Virus record (IMG/VR): IMGVR_UViG_3300009159_000409
Coordinates: 1 to 20,700 of that record
From: a virus
DNA: 20,700 bases
Reading direction: 5' to 3' (one strand)
Below the pieces are notes generated by a model. It did no database searches. It saw only the letters and a program-made list of their open reading frames with translations, and was not told the origin of the DNA. The stretch's first letter is position 1. The number at the start of each line of letters is the position of its first letter. Positions 15,463-20,700 of the stretch are shown here, piece by piece. Made by a program: the position numbers and the translations under genes.

Positions 15463-16917
15463 CTACACCGTTTCTTTAAAAGTGTAGGTCTTAGTTATTA
15501 TACGCTCATTTTTATATAGTTCAAGTCTACGGTCTGAATGTTCACCAGCATATTTTAATTGATCTGCAATATCAATTAACATTAGTTTTTCTTTGTTATC
15601 ATGTAACCGTAAACCTCTACCAATACTTTGAAGTATCTTAACCTTAGCCTTTCCACCCCCAGCAAATACAATATAGTGAATATTATTTATACTAATACCG
15701 GTTGAAAATATCTTACTTATAGCAATACAAATAACATTATTATCAGTTTCCATTATTTGTTTTACTTTATCTCTATCTTCCACTTCTACCTCACCTCTAA
15801 TAAAGAAAACCTGTTTTTCAGGACATATAGACTTAATTGTATTATATAAATTCTCACCATGAGCAATTAAATCAATTAGAACAAGTGTGTTGTTCTTTAA
15901 ACCATTACAAATTTTACCTATAAAGTTATTTCTAAAAATATTTTCTTGGATAAATTCCTGTTCCATTCTATACCAGGCTCCAGGATCAGTTAATAACTCT
16001 CTATTATAGATAAGCTTTTTATTATATGTAATATTAAATACACTTGCTTCAGCATTAGCTACATAATTTTCTTCACGTAATTCAAAACTACGTTTTTCAA
16101 ACAATATATCACCAATTTTACCAATAATATTCCATTGATCTTGTATTTCTTCAGGAAGAGTACCAGTAAAACCAAATTTTCTTGGTGTTTTTACAGATTT
16201 TATTAATTTATTAATCTTATTATCTTTTCTAAGTTTATGTACTTCATCAATAATAAGTAAATCAATAAATTTGACCCAATCAGTATCAGTATTTTTACTT
16301 TGTAAAATACCTACATTAGCTATCACCACATTACTACCTAAATTAAGTTCATTATTACCTGTCCATTTTGAATAGGTAAAATTAACATTATATGTTAGAA
16401 AATCTTTAAACGTCTGATTAACAAGTCCTAAATCCGGTACTATTATTAACACCTTCCATGTATGTTTATTAAGGTAACCATTGTAGATACTTTGGAGCAA
16501 GTTGGCAAATGTAAGTGTCTTACCACCAGCAGTTGCTAACAATACAACACCTCTACCCTTATCAATACATAAATTTACAATATCTTTTTGATAATCACGT
16601 AATTCTAACTGTAATTGAGCTAAACCAGTGGTATGAAATTTTGGGTTTAATATATTATATAATTCTTCAGATATTTCTATTTCAGTACCTGGAAAATTCT
16701 TTTCTATGTAAGATTTAATTAAATTAGTTAATCCTTCATCAAATCTACGTGTTGGTGTAATAAAATAACTTCTTTCAGGTATATATCGTCCGATTTTACG
16801 AGCAAATTTAGCTCCAGGATTTTCGTAAGAAAAATGTTCGGCAACTTCAGCAATTATGCTTTCATCACCTAAAATCTTAGCTCTCCTGTCTTTTGCATCG
16901 TAATCGAACCGAATCAT
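15463..16917 (-). CDS. uvsW: UvsW-like SF2 DNA/RNA helicase
   Basis: This 484-residue superfamily 2 helicase corresponds to T4 UvsW (503 residues), which unwinds R-loops and branched DNA and helps switch from origin-dependent to recombination-dependent replication. Motifs: LELRDYQ before motif I (104-110); Walker A LATAGGKT (127-134); PDLGLVNQ (motif Ia, 161-168); DEVH (224-227); GFTGT (motif III, 249-253); STGISI (405-410); and QSIGRGLRLHD (motif VI, 430-440) with the arginine finger. The first ~100 residues form the family's small N-terminal domain. Its ATG overlaps the UvsY-like stop (ATGA), so the two are translationally coupled, as expected for genes that neighbour each other in T4. Confidence 0.95.
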   Translation of the reverse strand: MIRFDYDAKDRRAKILGDESIIAEVAEHFSYENPGAKFARKIGRYIPERSYFITPTRRFDEGLTNLIKSYIEKNFPGTEIEISEELYNILNPKFHTTGLAQLQLELRDYQKDIVNLCIDKGRGVVLLATAGGKTLTFANLLQSIYNGYLNKHTWKVLIIVPDLGLVNQTFKDFLTYNVNFTYSKWTGNNELNLGSNVVIANVGILQSKNTDTDWVKFIDLLIIDEVHKLRKDNKINKLIKSVKTPRKFGFTGTLPEEIQDQWNIIGKIGDILFEKRSFELREENYVANAEASVFNITYNKKLIYNRELLTDPGAWYRMEQEFIQENIFRNNFIGKICNGLKNNTLVLIDLIAHGENLYNTIKSICPEKQVFFIRGEVEVEDRDKVKQIMETDNNVICIAISKIFSTGISINNIHYIVFAGGGKAKVKILQSIGRGLRLHDNKEKLMLIDIADQLKYAGEHSDRRLELYKNERIITKTYTFKETV

Positions 16918-17321
16918 GTTGTTTCAATTGTTATAATTTTAACTATGTTTGAGATATCAAACGTCATACTTGAAAGAGTTTTTTCAGTCTTTTCAAGAAA
17001 TTCTATGATCAGTTTAGTGTAACTTATTTCACTATCAATAGAAATAATATCTACATGTCTAACAGCATTCCTCTCTACCACTGTATTGGGTAAAGTGGTA
17101 GGAGATTGCATTTGAACTAAATTACATATATCTTTAAGTTTAAGAGCTCTCTTAACAGTCAATTCATTAACATCTATTTTATGTCTAATTAATCTACCAG
17201 TCCATTTATGTTTTATACCAGGTAAAGATAATTGTGCTTCTTTAAGATTAAATTGATCTAATTTTACATCTTTATCTAGTTCCTCGATATATTTATGTAA
17301 CAATTCTTTTGCGGAACTCAT
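16914..17321 (-). CDS. uvsY: UvsY-like recombination mediator
   Basis: At 135 residues this is almost the length of T4 UvsY (137), which loads UvsX onto gp32-covered single-stranded DNA. The pattern fits: an N-terminal helix ending in LDKDVKLDQFNLKEAQ; a KW pair (IKHKWTGRLIRHKI); a lysine/arginine-rich helical middle (VKRALKLKDICNLV); then an acidic helix and a hydrophobic heptad-like C-terminal helix (ISYTKLIIEFLEKTEKTLSS), where UvsY oligomerises. Sequence identity to T4 is low, so the call leans on size, pattern and the tight coupling to uvsW. It is the first gene of the leftward uvsY-uvsW-gp55 set, with a possible sigma70-type promoter at 17355-17384. Confidence 0.78.
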   Translation of the reverse strand: MSSAKELLHKYIEELDKDVKLDQFNLKEAQLSLPGIKHKWTGRLIRHKIDVNELTVKRALKLKDICNLVQMQSPTTLPNTVVERNAVRHVDIISIDSEISYTKLIIEFLEKTEKTLSSMTFDISNIVKIITIETT

Positions 17322-17347
17322 ATATGTAGTATAATACCTTTATCTTC

Positions 17348-17355
17348 TATAAATA
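17348..17355 (+). promoter_or_regulatory. TATAAATA late-promoter box for the rightward small-protein cluster
   Basis: Exact TATAAATA, 39 nt upstream of the ATG at 17395. Transcription would start near 17361, giving a leader of about 34 nt. A second TATAAATA (17388-17395) overlaps the ATG itself and cannot serve this start by T4 geometry. The box suits a late operon driven by the gp55-like sigma factor. Confidence 0.55.
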
Positions 17356-17384
17356 TTATAAACGACTTTCAATTAGGAAATCAA
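17355..17384 (-). promoter_or_regulatory. Possible sigma70-type promoter for uvsY-uvsW-gp55
   Basis: Reading leftward, TTGATT (17384-17379) and TATAAT (17360-17355) are separated by 18 nt and sit upstream of the UvsY-like gene. The -35 has two mismatches to TTGACA. Its -10 touches the rightward TATAAATA box, so early leftward and late rightward transcription may compete. Such matches are frequent in AT-rich DNA. Confidence 0.35.
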
Positions 17385-17394
17385 CTGTATAAAT

Positions 17395-17661
17395 ATGACT
17401 TTTAATAAATTTTATTATCACGAATCGGGTCAAAGTGCTGCAATACAAGGTAACATTTTCGGTAATTTTCCTATGACTACTTTTCAATCCACTTCAGAAA
17501 CTTTACCTATACCAGGTTCTAATACAGCTAATAAAATTAAAAAACATAAGAAACTTTACATAAAACCAGGTAATAGAAAAGTTGTTCCTAAATATAATGT
17601 TGGTAGAGTAAATATGGCTACCACAATGTTACCATATCAAGGAAATGGATCTTCATTATGA
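17395..17661 (+). CDS. Small protein of unknown function, probably late
   Basis: I do not recognise this 88-residue protein. The N-terminal half is Gly/Phe/Ser/Thr-rich (AAIQGNIFGNFPMTTFQST), and the second half has a basic cluster NKIKKHKKLYIKPGNRK around residues 46-62. There is no signal peptide or membrane helix. It is the first gene of a rightward run preceded by a TATAAATA box, and its stop overlaps the next start (ATGA at 17658-17661). Size, composition and company suggest a minor virion or packaging-related protein; this is inference. Confidence 0.8.
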   Translation: MTFNKFYYHESGQSAAIQGNIFGNFPMTTFQSTSETLPIPGSNTANKIKKHKKLYIKPGNRKVVPKYNVGRVNMATTMLPYQGNGSSL

Positions 17662-17900
17662 ATAAATTTGATCAACTAGTAAACAAAATTATTGAAAACA
17701 ATGTTGCAGGTGGTACAGGATCAGTATTTTCTAATGGAACAGTGAATATAGGTGCTGGTGGTAATGAGTTAAATACAGGAGATTCCTATGCACCTGGTGA
17801 TATGAGAGTTCCAAAAGTGTTAGGAGCTAAAATAGTTAAGAAAAAAGGTAAAAAGAAATTACAAATACCAATACAGCGTAGAACCTTTACATATTTCTGA
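17658..17900 (+). CDS. Small Gly/Asn-rich protein with basic C-terminus
   Basis: This 80-residue protein of unknown function starts with an amphipathic helix (MNKFDQLVNKIIENN). A Gly/Asn/Ser-rich middle follows (GGTGSVFSNGTVNIGAGG), then the basic stretch KIVKKKGKKKLQIPIQRRTF. The short helical start and flexible middle resemble small virion proteins of T4-like marine phages, and the basic tail could bind DNA. Translation is probably coupled to the preceding gene through the ATGA overlap. Confidence 0.8.
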   Translation: MNKFDQLVNKIIENNVAGGTGSVFSNGTVNIGAGGNELNTGDSYAPGDMRVPKVLGAKIVKKKGKKKLQIPIQRRTFTYF

Positions 17901-17911
17901 TAAATGTAAAT

Positions 17912-18337
17912 ATGGATTTAGGACATTGGGAGATTTGTTGTGCTGTACTTACTGAAAATTATGTAAGTGAGCAGTATGGTTTTATTTATATGATTACCAA
18001 CACAGTAAACAATAAATTTTACATCGGTAAAAAGCAGATGAAAACAATTAAAAAGCGTCCTCCCCTTAAAGGTAAAAAGAATAAAAGATGTGAAGAGATC
18101 GAAACGGATTGGAGAACTTACACAAGTTCTAGTAATGATATAAATGAAGATATAAAAAAGTACGGTGAAGATAAATTCAAATTCCAAATATTACAATTTT
18201 GTAATAGTAAGTGGGAACTTGCATACTATGAAGCAAAACTGCAGTTTGAATATAAAGTATTGTTAAGAGAAGATTGTTATAATGGAATTATTAATCTCCG
18301 CATTCCAAAGTTGAAAAAATATACAGATCAACCATAA
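17912..18337 (+). CDS. GIY-YIG nuclease-superfamily protein
   Basis: This 141-residue protein carries a GIY-YIG-type domain: YGFIYMITN (22-30), where G23-F-I-Y stands for GIY, and NKFYIGKKQ (34-42), where YIG is exact and followed by two lysines. The segment DWRTYTSSSNDINEDIKKYG and the later ELAYYEAKLQFE supply the Arg-rich middle and the helix with the usual catalytic Glu. Proteins of this shape, beginning MDL-H-E, are common as single-domain genes in T4-like phages and are not clearly homing endonucleases, since no DNA-recognition domain is attached. Role unknown; cleavage of branched DNA or a late-stage nuclease function are possible. It starts 11 bases after the previous stop. Confidence 0.82.
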   Translation: MDLGHWEICCAVLTENYVSEQYGFIYMITNTVNNKFYIGKKQMKTIKKRPPLKGKKNKRCEEIETDWRTYTSSSNDINEDIKKYGEDKFKFQILQFCNSKWELAYYEAKLQFEYKVLLREDCYNGIINLRIPKLKKYTDQP

Positions 18338-18343
18338 TAAATT

Positions 18344-18895
18344 ATGGTTTTATTAGATATTAATCATCAAAATATATGTTTAGTAAATCTCAATTTAATA
18401 ATTAGATATACATCAATTACAACTGTTAATAATCTCAATAGTTATGGTATTGGGTGTGATACTAAAAACGGGTTATGTAAGAAATTTATTATATCTGATA
18501 TAATTTATGAAATGTGCGAAACCTTGAGTAAACTCAAGACAACAAATAAAATTGTGTTTTACTATAATAAAGAAGATAAAGATTTTAATTGGTATAATGA
18601 ATTTTTTGATGCAGAAGAATTGAGCGCATTTTTCTTAAAACTGTGTAAAACTATAGCAAAAAACATACCTTTGCGTATATTTACCGGTAAAGTAAGTGTA
18701 GAATACATACAATCTGAACTAACTAATCCTGAAATTGTAATGTTACTTAATGAAATATCTTTATATACGCAAAAACAGAGTTTAAGACCTATTACATTTG
18801 CTAGAGCTAGAAATTTTCTTGATAAATATAAACTTACATTTTTATCAAATAAGTATTTTACAACAATAAAAAGCAAACAGCTTATGTATAAATAA
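18344..18895 (+). CDS. Protein of unknown function, tRNA-free late cluster
   Basis: This 183-residue protein starts MVLLDINHQNICLVNLNLII, a hydrophobic strand with one Asp. The middle holds NKIVFYYNKEDKDFNWYNEFF. That order loosely recalls the start and spacing of phage 5'-3' exonucleases/RNase H (an N-terminal VDLNQ strand, then a D-rich region), but the acidic metal-binding clusters are missing, so I do not assign that function. The C-terminal third is basic. There is no signal peptide or clear membrane helix. It begins 6 bases after the GIY-YIG gene and ends 4 bases before the next gene, so it is probably in one operon. Confidence 0.8.
   Translation: MVLLDINHQNICLVNLNLIIRYTSITTVNNLNSYGIGCDTKNGLCKKFIISDIIYEMCETLSKLKTTNKIVFYYNKEDKDFNWYNEFFDAEELSAFFLKLCKTIAKNIPLRIFTGKVSVEYIQSELTNPEIVMLLNEISLYTQKQSLRPITFARARNFLDKYKLTFLSNKYFTTIKSKQLMYK
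18887..18894 (+). promoter_or_regulatory. TATAAATA late-promoter box before the 18900 gene
   Basis: Exact TATAAATA ends 5 nt before the ATG at 18900 and overlaps the end of the preceding gene. It is the perfect-consensus member of the set with fixed 5-nt spacing, predicting a transcript starting at the ATG itself. Function is inferred. Confidence 0.55.
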
Positions 18896-18899
18896 TATT

Positions 18900-19358
18900 A
18901 TGAAGTTTAACAAAACACTTCAAAAACAATATCATAAACATTTACAGATACCAATACTTAGTGAACAACTCGGTAAGGAGCAAATGGATAAACTTGTAGG
19001 AGTGGCTAATGTAATTAAACAAATAATGGGTAACACATCACACAAGGTTGAAGCATTACAATTTTTGTTTGATACAGTAATGACTGAAACCAGTAAATGT
19101 ATGAAATGTGCAGGTAATAAATTTGAAGATGAAGAAACCAAATATGAAGAAGATGAATTTACATTAACCCCGGGTCAGCGTGACGCTGTGAACCTTGCCT
19201 ACAGTTTATCGCAAGGTAAAGCAAGAGGTGGTTTAGCAAGCACTTTATCAGGTGGGTTAATTGGTGACCCAGTAAAGAAAATTCAGAAAGCATACGGTAC
19301 ATTACTTGGTAAGGTAGCTTCTGAATTAGACAAAGCTGCACAAGGTATCGGTAAATAA
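18900..19358 (+). CDS. Small protein with CxxC, probably virion-associated
   Basis: This 152-residue protein of unknown function has a basic N-terminus (MKFNKTLQKQYHKHLQ) followed by a helical region to about residue 65. CMKC at 67-70 has no second cysteine pair, and an acidic stretch EDEETKYEEDEF follows. The C-terminal Gly/Ala/Lys-rich half (GKARGGLASTLSGGLIGDP) is followed by a helix. There is no signal peptide; the Gly-rich part is too polar to be a clear membrane helix. An exact TATAAATA box 5 nt before the start marks it as a probable late gene. Confidence 0.82.
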   Translation: MKFNKTLQKQYHKHLQIPILSEQLGKEQMDKLVGVANVIKQIMGNTSHKVEALQFLFDTVMTETSKCMKCAGNKFEDEETKYEEDEFTLTPGQRDAVNLAYSLSQGKARGGLASTLSGGLIGDPVKKIQKAYGTLLGKVASELDKAAQGIGK

Positions 19359-19371
19359 ACAATGTAAAATT

Positions 19372-19782
19372 ATGAGATTTAAATCATTAATAGGAATTCG
19401 TGAAAAATCTTAAACAGCTGTTCAACAACCTCTTAAATTAACCAAATTTAAGCAATTAATAGGTAGTTATGGTTTATTAGAACAAACTGCAGATGATCCA
19501 AATGCAGCTGCTTTACAGGATGCAGCCTTGGATCCTAGTATGGCTCAAACTCAGGCTGCTCAGGCACAACCACCTGCACCTGCCCCAGAACAACCTGAAA
19601 CTGAAACTTTAACCCCTGAAGGAGAAGTAGAATTGATTAGACTTTTAAGAAAAGCATTAACATTAGATATACCAGCCAATACAATGCCATTAGAGATTGT
19701 AGATACTGAAATAAATCAGGAAAATGCACGTGAAATATACGAAAAAATTAAGACTTTCATGTCTACATTCACCGGTGATTAA
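19372..19782 (+). pseudogene. Small late protein gene with in-frame TAA at codon 14
   Basis: From ATG 19372 the frame encodes MRFKSLIGIREKS, then TAA at 19411-19413, then continues in the same frame as TAVQQPLKLTKFKQLIGSYG and on to TAA at 19780-19782. The part after the stop reads as genuine coding sequence well before its first ATG (19528): it holds KFKQLIG, a near copy of the FKSLIG before the stop. The body is Ala/Gln/Pro-rich (MAQTQAAQAQPPAPAPEQPE) with a helical, acidic C-terminal domain (VELIRLLRKALTL onward). Short N-terminal peptides of this kind can be capsid-targeting signals in T4-like phages. If TAA is a true stop, only the 85-residue part from 19528 (84 aa) would be made by restart. 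Alternatives are readthrough, a point mutation (CAA to TAA is one step) or sequencing error. Confidence 0.7.
19378..19463 (+). repeat. Imperfect 17-bp direct repeat, 69 bases apart
   Basis: TTTAAATCATTAATAGG (19378-19394) and TTTAAGCAATTAATAGG (19447-19463) agree at 14 of 17 positions. The offset of 69 bases is 23 codons, so both copies are read in the same frame (FKSLIG and FKQLIG). The in-frame TAA lies between them. A local duplication of the protein's N-terminal peptide is the simplest explanation. Confidence 0.55.
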
Positions 19783-19818
19783 TAGTTGATTGTTTTTATC
19801 TAAAAATTAATATATTTT

Positions 19819-20514
19819 ATGGTTTTAGATTTCCATAGAAACTATATATTTCAGCATATTTTTAAGACTGGTGGTACTACTATTAAACATACGCTGTATT
19901 CATATAGAATACCTGATCAAAAGATATTATCACAATGGAATGAAAATAAATTATATAGAGCTTATAACAATGCTTTACCGTATGAATTTGGTAATGAACA
20001 CATTACTTTTGATCAATTTAATGTAATATGGCCTTATATTGATTTTAATAAATACTATAAATTTTGCTTTATAAGACACACATATGACTGGATAGTTGCA
20101 GGTTTTAAACACTGTTGCGATGCATCTTATTTTAAGAATTTTCCAGAAGGTCCAGTTAGAGATGAACAAATATCTAAATTTACATTTAATTTTTATGTAA
20201 GAAATTGGGTTATACCTGATTTTACACAATTAGATTATGCAAAATTTAACGATAAAGTAATTGTAGATAAAATTGGTAGATTTGAAAATTTACAGGAAGA
20301 TTTTGATAAAATTGTAGATACAATTGGCTTACCTAAGAAAAAGCTTGATAAATACAATTCGAGTGAAGGTAGAGATTATGCGGTAAAAGATACAGCTATA
20401 AAAGCCAATCAACATTATTCTTTATGGTTTACTGACGAACTCTTAGAATTAGTAAATAAAAGATTTAAAGAGGAAATAGATTACTTTAATTTTAAATTTG
20501 AAGATAAACGTTAA
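19819..20514 (+). CDS. PAPS-dependent sulfotransferase-like protein
   Basis: This 231-residue protein fits the carbohydrate sulfotransferase family, which moves sulfate from PAPS to sugars or other acceptors. Seen: the 5'-phosphosulfate loop in YIFQHIFKTGGTTIKHTL (9-26, with K16-T-G-G-T); the 3'-phosphate-binding segment YYKFCFIRHTYDWIVAGFKH (79-98), matching the usual FVRNPYDRLVSAY pattern with R87 but His88 where Asn is common; and IGRFENLQEDFDKI near residues 152-165, also typical of the family. No signal peptide or membrane anchor is visible, so it would act in the host cytoplasm. It may sulfate a glycan made by the phage's glycosyltransferases. The gene is 36 bases after the previous one and overlaps the leftward gene at the window end by 4 bases, tail to tail. 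Confidence 0.85.
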   Translation: MVLDFHRNYIFQHIFKTGGTTIKHTLYSYRIPDQKILSQWNENKLYRAYNNALPYEFGNEHITFDQFNVIWPYIDFNKYYKFCFIRHTYDWIVAGFKHCCDASYFKNFPEGPVRDEQISKFTFNFYVRNWVIPDFTQLDYAKFNDKVIVDKIGRFENLQEDFDKIVDTIGLPKKKLDKYNSSEGRDYAVKDTAIKANQHYSLWFTDELLELVNKRFKEEIDYFNFKFEDKR

Positions 20515-20700
20515 TCTCCAGTTCTACCATCGTAATAATTAGCCACATCTTCAATATATTGAGTAGCATGGGCTATTTTTTCTTGCACCCAAGGAGGTAT
20601 ATCTTTCATTTTCCTAAAATCTTCAGCAATAGATTTCAAACTTGAGTTAATTGTAATAAGATTGGTTGAAACCATATCTTTTCTATCTTGAGTAAAATCT
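20511..20700 (-). CDS. Phage structural-region protein, C-terminal fragment
   Basis: Sixty-two C-terminal codons plus TAA are visible; the start lies beyond the right edge. The end reads IPPWVQEKIAHATQYIEDVA followed by NYYDGRTGD. The pattern PxWVQxKIxxAxxYIxxVxxY recurs at the ends of several small proteins in T4-like marine phages, often ones associated with the virion or head core, but its function is not known to me. The upstream visible part is helical and polar. Reading is leftward, convergent with the sulfotransferase. Confidence 0.75.
   Translation of the reverse strand, partial: DFTQDRKDMVSTNLITINSSLKSIAEDFRKMKDIPPWVQEKIAHATQYIEDVANYYDGRTGD

Noticed and set aside
17912-18337. Active homing endonuclease
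   Set aside because: Only a GIY-YIG-type domain is present with no DNA-recognition domain, and there is no sign of an intron or interrupted gene beside it.
18344-18895. 5'-3' exonuclease / RNase H identity
   Set aside because: Only the opening strand and a short middle segment look similar. The Asp/Glu clusters that bind metal are absent, so the likeness is too weak to annotate.
1-20700. Genome-wide reassignment of TAA to an amino acid
   Set aside because: TAA ends most of the genes here at sensible places, often at tight junctions with the next gene; TGA and TAG are also used as stops.
1-20700. CRISPR array, insertion sequence, tRNA or rRNA genes
   Set aside because: No spaced direct-repeat array, transposase, terminal inverted repeats or tRNA-like cloverleaf was seen; genes occupy nearly all of the sequence and the gaps are too short.

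Overview
The window is a gene-packed, AT-rich stretch of a T4-like tailed phage genome (myovirus type). The evidence is a set of T4 core replication, recombination and late-transcription genes: family B DNA polymerase (gp43), UvsX, gp46/gp47, UvsW, UvsY and a gp55-like late sigma factor. No bacterial housekeeping genes, rRNA or tRNA genes were seen, and no gene-free stretch exceeds about 75 bases. Low GC and the company of sugar-modifying genes suggest a marine or freshwater phage, but the host cannot be fixed from sequence alone. Shine-Dalgarno sequences are nearly absent; the clearest one precedes the glycosyltransferase starting at 11777.

Layout. (i) 1-5398 holds a leftward set: an unknown gene cut by the window edge, a class II glutamine amidotransferase, a QueC-like PP-loop enzyme, a NodU/TobZ-type carbamoyltransferase, the UvsX recombinase and a small conserved phage protein. 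A rightward acidic protein gene (814-1605) sits between the amidotransferase and QueC genes. (ii) 5429-9253 holds DNA polymerase and a GT-B glycosyltransferase. (iii) 9271-12811 holds gp47, a GT-A-like glycosyltransferase and gp46, each overlapping the next by ATGA. gp47 is interrupted by one in-frame TAA. (iv) 12846-14907 holds an HtrL/YibB-like glycosyltransferase convergent with a coiled-coil lipoprotein that also has membrane helices. (v) 14958-17321 holds UvsY, UvsW and the gp55-like sigma factor, all leftward. (vi) 17395-20514 is a rightward run of small, probably virion-associated or late proteins, a GIY-YIG protein, a second gene with an in-frame TAA, and a sulfotransferase. A leftward partial gene closes the window.

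How the genes may work together. UvsX/UvsY/UvsW and gp46/47 would drive recombination-dependent replication with gp43. The gp55-like factor should direct late transcription from TATAAATA-type boxes, and such boxes are visible. In five genes TAAATA ends exactly 5 nt before the ATG, a geometry that predicts leaderless late mRNAs. The amidotransferase, QueC-like enzyme and carbamoyltransferase together suggest base modification, perhaps a split relative of the Gat-QueC (archaeosine-type) system. The QueC protein has lost most of its usual zinc cysteines. Three glycosyltransferases and a sulfotransferase suggest sugar decoration of virion, host surface or modified DNA.
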